Assembly: GCA_948482865.1 (NCBI GenBank)
Contig: CAOMHR010000119.1
Span: forward strand, 1-5,269
Reading direction: 5' to 3'
Length of the DNA stretch: 5,269 bases
Source of the DNA: Christensenellaceae bacterium
GTDB lineage: Bacteria; Bacillota; Clostridia; Christensenellales; Borkfalkiaceae
Positions within the stretch are counted from its first letter, which is position 1. Each line of letters begins with the position of its first letter. Shown here one piece after another: positions 1 to 4,777 of the stretch. Both the position numbers and the translations under genes were made by a program. Under the pieces are notes generated by a model. That model did no database searches and was not told the origin of the DNA. It saw only the letters and a program-made list of their open reading frames with translations.

Positions 1-30
1 CCGCCCGCGCAAAATGCGCGGGCGGCTTTA
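1..30. terminator. GC-rich terminator-like hairpin, at window edge
   Basis: An 11-bp perfect stem (arms 1-11 and 15-25, loop AAA) is followed by CTTTA on the + strand. It lies 23 bp beyond the stop of the leftward gene at 49-645 and probably ends that transcript. Its T-tract on the minus strand, if any, lies outside the window. The stem is nearly identical to hairpins at 2347-2377 and 3636-3668. Confidence 0.7.
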
Positions 31-48
31 AATATTTTATAACGCAAA

Positions 49-645
49 TCAGGTCATATTTTTAATCTGCAATCTTAAAAGCGCGTTTTCGTCCATAAGT
101 TTTTTTATGGTGGTCGTAAGCCGCTTGTTTTCGTCTTTAAGCGAACTCGCAATTCTGTCGTAAAGACCGTTAATTTCGTCTTCCAGCTTTTTGCGCACGT
201 CGTCCGTGTCGTTTATGCCGCACTCGCGCATCAGCTTTTTCAGCCTTTCGGGCTGTTTTGCCAGCACGTTGCGGTATTTGTTCTGGTAGCGCAACATCAG
301 CTTGTCATCGCCGCCAGAAAGATTTAAAACCGCCCTGCGCACCGAAATGCCCCTGCTTTTCTGGGTAAGTATGGCTTTAAGCATGGCGTCCGTCTCTTCT
401 TCGGAAAAGGCGGCTATTTTTTCGGCTTTAAGTCCCGTGCCGCGCAACAGTTTTTTAACTCTCTCGTCCCCGCAAGAACGCAGAAGCGCATAGTAATAAT
501 TTCTTACGCTGCCCTTTGCCCTGCCCGTCTTATTTGCGTAATCCTCAAACATACCGGAAAGGGTTTTGCCCGACTTTCTGCCCGTGCAGATAAAATGTAC
601 CAGACTTTTTGCTTCTTCTTCGGTATAGCCGTTTATTTTGTTCAT
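49..645 (-). CDS. Putative DNA-binding protein with two Myb/SANT-like repeats and a C-terminal coiled coil
   Basis: The 198-residue protein is not a family I can name with certainty. Two segments look like copies of one helical module: residues 7-56 (YTEEEAK, a Gly, then GRAKGSVRNYYYALL) and residues 80-130 (FSEEETD, a Gly, then LRYQNKYRNVL). The acidic start and the basic-aromatic last helix suit Myb/SANT or RsfA-like DNA-binding helices; RsfA is a sporulation regulator of bacilli. Residues about 155-198 (DVRKKLEDEINGLYDRI onward, ending DENALLRLQIKNM) have the charged heptad pattern of a coiled coil, suggesting dimerisation. The ATG at 645 was chosen because AGGAGG lies 5 nt upstream; an in-frame extension to 744 lacks such a site and would add a hydrophobic, Cys-rich stretch from the promoter region. 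The role as transcription regulator is inference; the reading frame is secure. Confidence 0.8.
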   Translation of the reverse strand: MNKINGYTEEEAKSLVHFICTGRKSGKTLSGMFEDYANKTGRAKGSVRNYYYALLRSCGDERVKKLLRGTGLKAEKIAAFSEEETDAMLKAILTQKSRGISVRRAVLNLSGGDDKLMLRYQNKYRNVLAKQPERLKKLMRECGINDTDDVRKKLEDEINGLYDRIASSLKDENKRLTTTIKKLMDENALLRLQIKNMT

Positions 646-669
646 AAGCTCCTCCTGACAGAGTTTATA

Positions 670-704
670 TTGACATAATTTTGACGGCATATACATTATA
701 TAAT
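670..704. promoter_or_regulatory. Divergent promoter region with palindromic -10 element
   Basis: This lies between the divergent genes starting at 645 and 723. On the + strand there are two -35-like boxes 11 bp apart, TTGACA (670-675) and TTGACG (681-686). The sequence ATTATATAAT (695-704) is a perfect palindrome that reads TATAAT on both strands. Spacing is imperfect: TTGACA pairs at 16 bp with the poor TACATT (692-697), and the good TATAAT is 23 bp away. The exact promoters are therefore uncertain. Confidence 0.4.
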
Positions 705-722
705 AAAAAAGGAAACAAAAAA

Positions 723-1652
723 ATGAGAGTGTATTTTTTATCATGCGCGCCCGCGGTTTTAAAACTGAACGGGCTGTACGTAGGCAGGGTTGACGGGTTT
801 GAACGCCACATAGAACTGGACCCCGCGGACAGGGTGCTTGCCGAAATAGTGCCGGGCGGGAACTTGCAGGCGGTCAACTTTTTTTTAGACGAAGAATTTT
901 TTGCCTGCCCGCCCGATTTTGCCGACGTGTACCTGCTTGAAAACGACGCTCTCGTATACGTGCGCGAGTACGGTGAGAAAGACGTAAAACTCAAAGTCAT
1001 TTACCAGACAAGGTTTTGCGGCAATCTTATTACCGTATTTTCGCAGGGCGGCGCGTACCTTTCTTGCGAAGGCGCGGAATACACCCTTACCCCCTTGCCC
1101 GCGCAATTTTTCAACTGCCGTGCAGAGCAACACACCCTTGCCGGGCGCGACGTGCTTGCGCTTTACGGCGGCAACAAACTGATAATAATTTCCGACGGCG
1201 GCAAGGTCATATTCAAAAACACGGTAGAGTCCGCCGAGTTCGGCGACTCGCTGTTTGTGCGCGCGCCCTTTGAAACCTGCACGGCGGCAAAAGCCGAATG
1301 CACCTATTCATACGACGGCGAACGGCTTACACAGACGGGCGGCAAAACGGTTGAAACAAAACCGCCCGAACCAAACGTTGCGCACTTTGCGTTTTTTGAG
1401 AGCGTTTTAACCTGCGGCGATTTTGAAAAATATCTCGACGACAGCCTGAAACACAAGGCGGGCGACTTAAAGAGCTATCTGGGGAATTTTGTAAGCGTAA
1501 CCGTCCCCACCGAAAAATTTTACACCCTGCACCGCGACGTTGCGGCGGCGGGGCTGGTTTATCCCTTAAAGCGCAACCTGTACGAAGTGAAATATTTTGC
1601 CGTGGAAATGCAGAACGGAAAAATAACAAACCTTTCGCCCGTCGACAACTGA
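723..1652 (+). CDS. Conserved-looking hypothetical protein, 309 residues, function unknown
   Basis: I do not recognise this protein. It has no signal peptide or clear membrane segment, so it is probably cytoplasmic. The first ~50 residues (KLNGLYVGRVDGFERHIEL, then AEIVPGG) resemble the short beta-hairpin style of PEGA-like modules. The middle is rich in alternating hydrophobic beta strands (LIIISDGGKVIFKN). The last ~80 residues (FFESVLTCGDFEKYLDD, DLKSYLGNF, YEVKYFAVEMQNGKI) look like a helical segment followed by an antiparallel sheet, possibly NTF2-like; both fold ideas are inference. The ATG at 723 is preferred over an in-frame TTG at 681 because AAGGAA at 709-714 sits 8 nt before it and 681 falls in a -35-like box. 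The gene is monocistronic in this window, divergent from the Myb-like gene and convergent with the 51-codon gene. Confidence 0.8.
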   Translation: MRVYFLSCAPAVLKLNGLYVGRVDGFERHIELDPADRVLAEIVPGGNLQAVNFFLDEEFFACPPDFADVYLLENDALVYVREYGEKDVKLKVIYQTRFCGNLITVFSQGGAYLSCEGAEYTLTPLPAQFFNCRAEQHTLAGRDVLALYGGNKLIIISDGGKVIFKNTVESAEFGDSLFVRAPFETCTAAKAECTYSYDGERLTQTGGKTVETKPPEPNVAHFAFFESVLTCGDFEKYLDDSLKHKAGDLKSYLGNFVSVTVPTEKFYTLHRDVAAAGLVYPLKRNLYEVKYFAVEMQNGKITNLSPVDN

Positions 1653-1691
1653 TTTTTTTGCTCTCTGTTGCCGGCGCAGTAGACTTCTTTT

Positions 1692-1730
1692 AAAAAACCG
1701 CCCCGCGCACAAATGTGCGCGGGGCGATCT
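1692..1730. terminator. Hairpin terminator between convergent genes, strongest for the minus strand
   Basis: A 12-bp perfect stem (1699-1710 with 1715-1726, loop AAAT) stands between the gene ending at 1652 and the leftward small gene ending at 1765. Six A residues at 1692-1697 give a near-immediate U-tract on the minus strand, so it is a good terminator for the small gene. The + strand tail (ATCTATTT) is weaker. The stem is a variant of the hairpin family in this window. Confidence 0.8.
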
Positions 1731-1764
1731 ATTTCCCAAACCGTTCTTGTTCTTGCGTAGTTTT

Positions 1765-1920
1765 TTATTGCAATTTTTCTATGGTAATTTTAAATTTATC
1801 ACCGGTTAAAAACTTAACCGTTATTTCTGTTACCCCGCACACTACCTGGGCAATAAAATAATCTTTTACCGCCGTATACAAGTCTTCCGTAAAATTTAAT
1901 GCCGTAATTTTATTATCCAT
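1765..1920 (-). CDS. Small uncharacterised protein, 51 residues
   Basis: A short leftward gene begins MDNKITALNFTEDLYTAVKD and ends FKITIEKLQ. AGGAG lies 5 nt before the ATG at 1920, an extended -10 promoter lies further upstream (2039-2067), and a hairpin with a U-tract follows the stop, so it has every part of a real transcription unit. The protein appears to be one helix (about residues 10-28) followed by a beta hairpin (EITVKFLTGDKFKITIE). It has no signal peptide or membrane segment and a single Cys at residue 28. It is divergent from the XRE regulator at 2096, with a shared control region, so it is a plausible regulatory target or partner of that protein. I cannot assign it to a family. 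Base composition is AT-rich like the XRE gene and unlike the 309-residue gene. Confidence 0.72.
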   Translation of the reverse strand: MDNKITALNFTEDLYTAVKDYFIAQVVCGVTEITVKFLTGDKFKITIEKLQ

Positions 1921-2027
1921 AATTTCTCCTTGTTTTTTGCCGTATTAACAATTTTTGCGTCTGCCGCCAAAAATACATATCACACGATAATCAATTTTGA
2001 TAAAACCAAGATTGACATTTAGTGAAT

Positions 2028-2056
2028 GTCATACCAAAAATATAGCATTCTATAAT
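2028..2056 (+). promoter_or_regulatory. Rightward promoter for the XRE regulator (weak -35)
   Basis: The -10 box TATAAT (2051-2056) is perfect, but the hexamer 17 bp upstream (GTCATA, 2028-2033) is poor, as expected for an activated or repressed promoter. Its -10 lies inside the spacer of the leftward promoter, so the two overlap face to face and polymerase could probably not use both at once. The start would be near 2063. Confidence 0.45.
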
Positions 2057-2067
2057 AAAGTCGTCAA
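2039..2067 (-). promoter_or_regulatory. Leftward promoter for the 51-codon gene
   Basis: Read on the minus strand: -35 TTGACG (2067-2062), a 17-bp spacer, then -10 TATATT (2044-2039) preceded by the extended motif TGC. This is the best promoter match in the intergenic region. The start point would be near 2032, giving a leader of about 110 nt before the ATG at 1920. Confidence 0.65.
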
Positions 2068-2095
2068 GCACTAAATGTCAAAAAAGCAGGAAAAT

Positions 2096-2341
2096 ATGTT
2101 TAAAAACAAAACTAACGACGGCAAAAATAATATTTGCGGTAAAAATATTTATGAATTGAGAAATGCGAGCAAACCCAAAATGTCGCAAAGAGCCCTTGCC
2201 GAAATGCTGCAGCTTAACGGAATTGACGTAGATAAAAACGCCGTTCAGCGAATGGAAAGCGGACAGCGGTTTATTACCGATATAGAGATTGCCGCTTTGT
2301 GCAAAATATTTAAGATTACTTTCGAAGAGCTATCAAAATAA
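2096..2341 (+). CDS. XRE/Cro-C1 family helix-turn-helix transcriptional regulator
   Basis: An 81-residue protein that is almost only a DNA-binding domain. Residues about 15-81 form the Cro/C1 five-helix fold: GKNIYELRNASKPKMSQ, the HTH proper (SQRALAEMLQLNGIDVDKNA), the recognition region AVQRMESGQRF, and the closing helix (DIEIAALCKIFKITFEEL). The loop NGIDVDKNAV lengthens the HTH turn, as in many standalone clostridial XRE proteins. I chose the ATG at 2096, which has AGGA 4 nt upstream and leaves a leader of about 33 nt from the likely -10. An in-frame ATG at 2075 would add seven residues but has no ribosome binding site and lies inside the right operator arm. With no ligand or oligomerisation domain it likely binds as a simple repressor, probably of its own promoter and of the divergent 51-codon gene. 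Confidence 0.85.
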   Translation: MFKNKTNDGKNNICGKNIYELRNASKPKMSQRALAEMLQLNGIDVDKNAVQRMESGQRFITDIEIAALCKIFKITFEELSK

Positions 2342-2346
2342 ACAAC

Positions 2347-2385
2347 AAGCCGCCCGCGCATTTTGCGCGGGCGGCTTTAATTATA
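2347..2385. terminator. Bidirectional GC-rich terminator between convergent genes
   Basis: A 14-bp perfect stem (2347-2360 with 2364-2377, loop TTT) lies 5 bp after the XRE stop and 13 bp beyond the stop of the leftward lipoprotein gene. The T-rich flank is short on both sides (CTTTAATTAT on +, CTTGTTGTTTAT on -). It probably serves both genes. Confidence 0.8.
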
Positions 2386-2390
2386 CTAAA

Positions 2391-3338
2391 TTAATATCTA
2401 GTAATTTTGACGGTGCGGATAATTATGGGCAACGAAGTCATATTGAAGTTATAGGAAATGTTGCGCCCGCTGTCTTCCGCAAAGCTGTCCAGCTTATCTA
2501 CCGACGTGTTTACAGACGTTGTGAAGTTGCCGTTTGCGGTGGTCGTTCCGTCCTGATAGTCGGCAATCGCTTCAATAAGGTCGTCAAGTTTGTCGGCTTG
2601 TTTATCGTCCCTGAGTCTTGCGAAAATGGCGTAATTGTTTGCGCCCTGACCCGAATTTTCCGAAGTCTGTATTGTGAATATGCTGGTCGCGGCGTTGTAT
2701 TTGTAGTCGTGTTCGAGAATCTGGTCAAAGCTGTTTTTAATCGCTACTTTCTGATAGGTTTCGCCCTTATCGTAGTAGAACATCTTCAAAACGCCGTAGT
2801 CCGCCGTAAGCGCGCCGCTCGTTATGTTGTGGTCGTTTGCGGTGAATTCGCCGATAAGCGTGGGAAGAGCGTCTTCTGCTCTGATAACTTCGTCACCCTT
2901 ATCGTCGTAAGCAATCTGCTTGTAAACGGTGGGCGTAAGCGTGCCGTTTGCGGCAAGGTCGTAATAGCCCTGTTCCTTCGAATACTCGTTGAGATAGTCG
3001 GTCATATCGCCGTTTTCGTACGCAGTAGTATAAGCGTAGTGCTCGTCCGCGTCTTCGTAAGAATAACCGCCCGTATACCACTCCGTGCCGGTGTAGTTGT
3101 GGACTATCATATTGTTATAATAGCCCGAGTCGGCAAGCTCAATAAAATGCTGAACGGTGTTGGGGTACATATTTCTGTACAAAGTGTACTCTATTTTGTA
3201 AGTTAAGTCGTTGAACTCAACGGTAATTTCCGCACGCGGGTGCTTGGTCTTTATGGTGCAGGCTGAAACCGCCGCCGAAAACGCGACCACGGTAGCCAGC
3301 GCAAATGTTATAAATACGTGCTTAATCTTTTTTGACAT
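2391..3338 (-). CDS. Lipoprotein with a divergent cyclophilin-like (peptidyl-prolyl isomerase-like) domain
   Basis: A 315-residue exported protein. Residues 1-27 are a lipoprotein signal peptide: basic KK, a hydrophobic core and lipobox VSAC with Cys27, so it is probably anchored on the outer face of the membrane. The rest matches the cyclophilin pattern in order: AEITVEF, then YPNTVQHFIELADSGYYNN (family: APKTVENFLKLVKSGYYDG), YTGGYS at the usual QGGD place, LIGEFTAN, a GVLKMFYYD strand, TSIFTIQTSEN (family: SQFFI), NNYAIFARLRDD (family: YAVFGRV) and a final strand PIIIRTVKI. Two inserts make it longer than a ~170-residue cyclophilin. Key catalytic positions differ: FHRVI is VHNYT, losing the active-site Arg, and the Gln of QGGD is Thr. 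It is probably not a normal isomerase, perhaps a binding or chaperone-like protein. AGGGA lies 6 nt before the ATG at 3338. Confidence 0.82.
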   Translation of the reverse strand: MSKKIKHVFITFALATVVAFSAAVSACTIKTKHPRAEITVEFNDLTYKIEYTLYRNMYPNTVQHFIELADSGYYNNMIVHNYTGTEWYTGGYSYEDADEHYAYTTAYENGDMTDYLNEYSKEQGYYDLAANGTLTPTVYKQIAYDDKGDEVIRAEDALPTLIGEFTANDHNITSGALTADYGVLKMFYYDKGETYQKVAIKNSFDQILEHDYKYNAATSIFTIQTSENSGQGANNYAIFARLRDDKQADKLDDLIEAIADYQDGTTTANGNFTTSVNTSVDKLDSFAEDSGRNISYNFNMTSLPIIIRTVKITRY

Positions 3339-3377
3339 TGCTTGTCCCTGTTATTGGTTTTTTAGTAATACATAATT

Positions 3378-3406
3378 ATTTTACTTTTAATATGGGTTTC
3401 CGTCAA
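3378..3406 (-). promoter_or_regulatory. Promoter of the cyclophilin-like lipoprotein gene
   Basis: On the minus strand: -35 TTGACG (3406-3401), a 17-bp spacer, and -10 TAAAAT (3383-3378). The start would be near 3371, giving a leader of about 32 nt. The TTG of the -35 box is the first three bases of the tandem repeat region, and the rest is unique flank. Confidence 0.65.
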
Positions 3407-3605
3407 GCAATTTAACGCCGTTAAGGAAATAAATTACGATAACCAATTGCTTGCGGTACGACAAGCAATTTAATGCCGTTAAGGAAATAAATTACGATAA
3501 CCAATTGCTTGCGGTGCGACAAGCAATTTAATGCCGTTAAGGAAATAAATTACGATAACCAATTGCTTGCGGTGCGACAAGCAATTTATGCCGTTGAGAA
3601 AATTA
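3404..3605. repeat. 58-bp tandem repeat, three full copies plus a degenerate fourth
   Basis: Copies are 3404-3461, 3462-3519 and 3520-3577, with a decayed partial copy from 3578 to about 3605. Copies 2 and 3 are identical; copy 1 differs from them at two bases (3416 and 3458). Each unit starts with CAAGCAATT and carries AATTGCTTG near its end, so it can fold as a 9-bp stem with a 32-nt loop. Across a copy junction the same arms form a tighter 9-bp hairpin with an 8-nt loop. Because 58 is not a multiple of three and no long frame runs through, it is not coding. The function is unknown. Confidence 0.9.
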
Positions 3606-3635
3606 CTGCAAGCGTTTATCCGCAAATCAAACTAT

Positions 3636-3672
3636 AACGCCGCCCGCGCAAACTGCGCGGGCGGCGTTTATG
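3636..3672. terminator. GC-rich hairpin terminator after the helical-protein gene
   Basis: A 15-bp perfect stem (3636-3650 with 3654-3668, loop AAC) lies 27 bp beyond the stop of the leftward gene at 3696-4133. The minus-strand tail (TATAGTTTGATTT) is only moderately U-rich. It is another member of the hairpin family at 1-25 and 2347-2377. Confidence 0.7.
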
Positions 3673-3695
3673 ATTTAAGCGGTTAAGCAAAAAAA

Positions 3696-4133
3696 TTAAA
3701 GGAAGTTTTTAAGTTTTTTCTCAAAACTTTCTTCGATTCTTATAAGGTCGTTTAAAAGTTTTTTGACTTCGGGGTCCATCTTTTTTCCGCCGTCCGTCAA
3801 AGAAGTTTTTAACGAAGTAATGCCGTTAACCGTACCCCTTATCATCATCTGGGCAATATTCTGCGCCGAGTTGTCAGCCGCGGTACCCATTTTGATTGCG
3901 CTCCACATCATAGCCTTCTTTATGGCGCTGGGTTCCTTTAAATCCAGATTGTACTTCATAGCGAGCTGCGCCGCTTCGCTGCAAATTCTTTCGTACTCTT
4001 CGTGTTCGCGCATAATTTCTTCGCGTATATCGCCGTCCTGCACTTCGGGCATAATATCCGAAATTGAAGTAAGCGCAAGCTGTGCGTTGCGGTAAATTTC
4101 CGCTACGATTTCGCTGTCTGATTTAATATCCAT
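3696..4133 (-). CDS. Uncharacterised all-helical protein, possibly a ferritin-like four-helix bundle
   Basis: A 145-residue protein with no signal peptide. Four amphipathic helices are evident: about residues 6-30 (EIVAEIYRNAQLALTSI), 34-61 (DIREEIMREHEEYERICSE), 68-110 (AIKKAMMWSAIKMGTAADN, then AQNIAQMMIRGTVNGI) and 118-145 (DPEVKKLLNDLIRIEESFE). The length, the Asn/Glu spacing in helices 1 and 2 (EEYERI) and the Met-rich third helix resemble a small clostridial hypothetical family that I believe adopts a ferritin-like (DUF2383-like) bundle, but a complete di-iron motif (E-x2-H pairs) is not obvious. The start at 4133 has AAGGAGA 6 nt upstream; an in-frame extension to 4190 lies in promoter sequence. 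It is transcribed alone, divergently from rplU. Confidence 0.78.
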   Translation of the reverse strand: MDIKSDSEIVAEIYRNAQLALTSISDIMPEVQDGDIREEIMREHEEYERICSEAAQLAMKYNLDLKEPSAIKKAMMWSAIKMGTAADNSAQNIAQMMIRGTVNGITSLKTSLTDGGKKMDPEVKKLLNDLIRIEESFEKKLKNFL

Positions 4134-4173
4134 AAGTATTCTCCTTAAATTTATTTTTCCCTGCACGGTAAAA

Positions 4174-4202
4174 ATTATACCGACGGGCAAAATTAGTTGA
4201 CA
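4174..4202 (-). promoter_or_regulatory. Probable promoter of the helical-protein gene
   Basis: A perfect -10 TATAAT is seen on the minus strand (4179-4174). The hexamer 17 bp upstream is TGTCAA (4202-4197), a poor -35 that is the exact complement of the -35 of the rplU promoter, so the two -35 regions coincide. Confidence 0.4.
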
Positions 4203-4225
4203 TAAATCTTATATTATGCTAAATT
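4197..4225 (+). promoter_or_regulatory. Promoter of the rplU-rpmA operon
   Basis: A consensus -35 TTGACA (4197-4202) is followed after 17 bp by -10 TAAATT (4220-4225), with an extended -10 TGC directly before it. This predicts a start near 4232 and a leader of about 100 nt before the rplU ATG, matching the position of the L21 leader. Confidence 0.75.
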
Positions 4226-4227
4226 TA

Positions 4228-4330
4228 GTACCGAGCCGCTCGGAACGGGCTTTTTAAAACGCGCAATTTTGCGCTGCCTAAGCCATCGGGCAATTTGTAT
4301 CCGGCGAGACTGGTTAGAGGAGGTATCATC
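4228..4330 (+). ncRNA. Ribosomal protein L21 leader (cis-regulatory mRNA element)
   Basis: The ~100-nt untranslated leader of rplU is rich in potential structure: a 5-bp hairpin CCGAG-CCG-CTCGG (4231-4243), a second hairpin GCGCA-ATTT-TGCGC (4261-4274), and a 3' part (AGCCATCGGGC, CCGGCGAGACTGGTTAGAGGAGG) that runs into the ribosome binding site at 4316-4324. Firmicutes rplU genes commonly carry the Rfam L21 leader, thought to mediate feedback by the ribosomal protein. Assignment rests on position, length and the 3' sequence; I could not run a covariance model. Confidence 0.6.
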
Positions 4331-4759
4331 ATGTACGCTATTTTCGAAAACGGAAGCAAGCAGTATAAGGTTGCGGAAGGCGACCTTGTAAAGGTTGAAA
4401 AGCTGAACGCAAGCATCGGCTCTGCCGTATCTTTCCCCGTCGTCCTGACTGCTGACGACAAGGGCATTAAGGTAGGCAAAGAAGTTGAAAAAATCAAAGT
4501 GACTTGCGAAGTAGTTGCTCAGGGCAAGGAAAAGAAGATTATCGTCTTCAAGTACAAAGCCAAGAAAAACGAAAGAAAGAAGCAGGGTCATAGACAGCCC
4601 TACACCCAGCTTAAAGTAACCGCTATCGGCGAAGCGACCGCTCCCGCGAAAAAGAGCGCGGAACCCAAAGCGGAACCCGCAGCAAAAAAACCTGCGGCAG
4701 CTAAAACCGCAGCGCCCAAAGCTACCACAGCTACAAAGAAAGCCGCAAAGGCAGAGTAA
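4331..4759 (+). CDS. rplU: 50S ribosomal protein L21 with a Lys/Ala/Pro-rich C-terminal tail
   Basis: Residues 1-100 are a typical bL21: it begins MYAIFENGSKQYKVAEGDLV, continues with FPVVLTADDKGIKVG, and has the signature KYKAKKNERKKQGHRQPYTQLKV at residues 74-96. L21 binds 23S rRNA in the large subunit. The usual length is about 103 residues; this one has 142 because residues 101-142 form a low-complexity tail of AKK, AEP, PAA and ATK units, basic and likely disordered. The start at 4331 has AGAGGAGG 7 nt upstream; an upstream in-frame TTG at 4295 belongs to the leader. It is the first gene of the operon and rpmA follows 18 bp after its stop, without the prp (ysxB) gene that sits between them in Bacillus. 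Confidence 0.98.
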   Translation: MYAIFENGSKQYKVAEGDLVKVEKLNASIGSAVSFPVVLTADDKGIKVGKEVEKIKVTCEVVAQGKEKKIIVFKYKAKKNERKKQGHRQPYTQLKVTAIGEATAPAKKSAEPKAEPAAKKPAAAKTAAPKATTATKKAAKAE

Positions 4760-4777
4760 TTTTCAGGAGGAATAAAA

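Larger units (their letters stand above)
2012..2081. promoter_or_regulatory. Putative operator: 13-bp perfect inverted repeat framing the divergent promoters
   Basis: TTGACATTTAGTG (2012-2024) and CACTAAATGTCAA (2069-2081) are perfect reverse complements separated by 44 nt. The left arm is also half of a closer dyad, TGACATT-N5-AATGTCA (2013-2031). A small inner dyad TATAG-CATT-CTATA (2041-2054) sits almost at the centre and contains parts of both -10 boxes. The arrangement fits binding sites for a dimeric Cro/C1-type protein, most simply the XRE regulator encoded alongside; that assignment is inference. Confidence 0.55.

Noticed and set aside
665..1133. Leftward open frames opposite the 309-residue gene
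   Set aside because: They have no ribosome binding sites, overlap each other, and show the composition expected of antisense to a biased gene.
1765..2341. Classical toxin-antitoxin pair
   Set aside because: The genes are divergent, not co-transcribed, and the 51-residue protein does not resemble any toxin family I know. The switch interpretation is kept, but a toxin call is not supported.
2289..3206. Long open frame on the + strand (about 305 codons)
   Set aside because: It lies opposite the cyclophilin-like lipoprotein gene, has no ribosome binding site, runs through the 2347-2377 terminator hairpin, and its translation is Val/Arg-rich without domain features.
3404..3605. CRISPR-like array
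   Set aside because: The whole 58-bp unit, including the would-be spacer, is repeated; there are no unique spacers and no cas genes in the window.
3763..4095. Rightward open frame opposite the helical-protein gene, with apparent membrane segments
   Set aside because: The antisense of amphipathic helices reads as hydrophobic; there is no ribosome binding site or promoter, and the leftward frame has both.
4234..4255. Attenuator terminator in the rplU leader (AGCC with GGCTTTTT)
   Set aside because: Only four consecutive pairs can form and the inner part mismatches, so it is too weak to call; it is noted only as part of the L21 leader.
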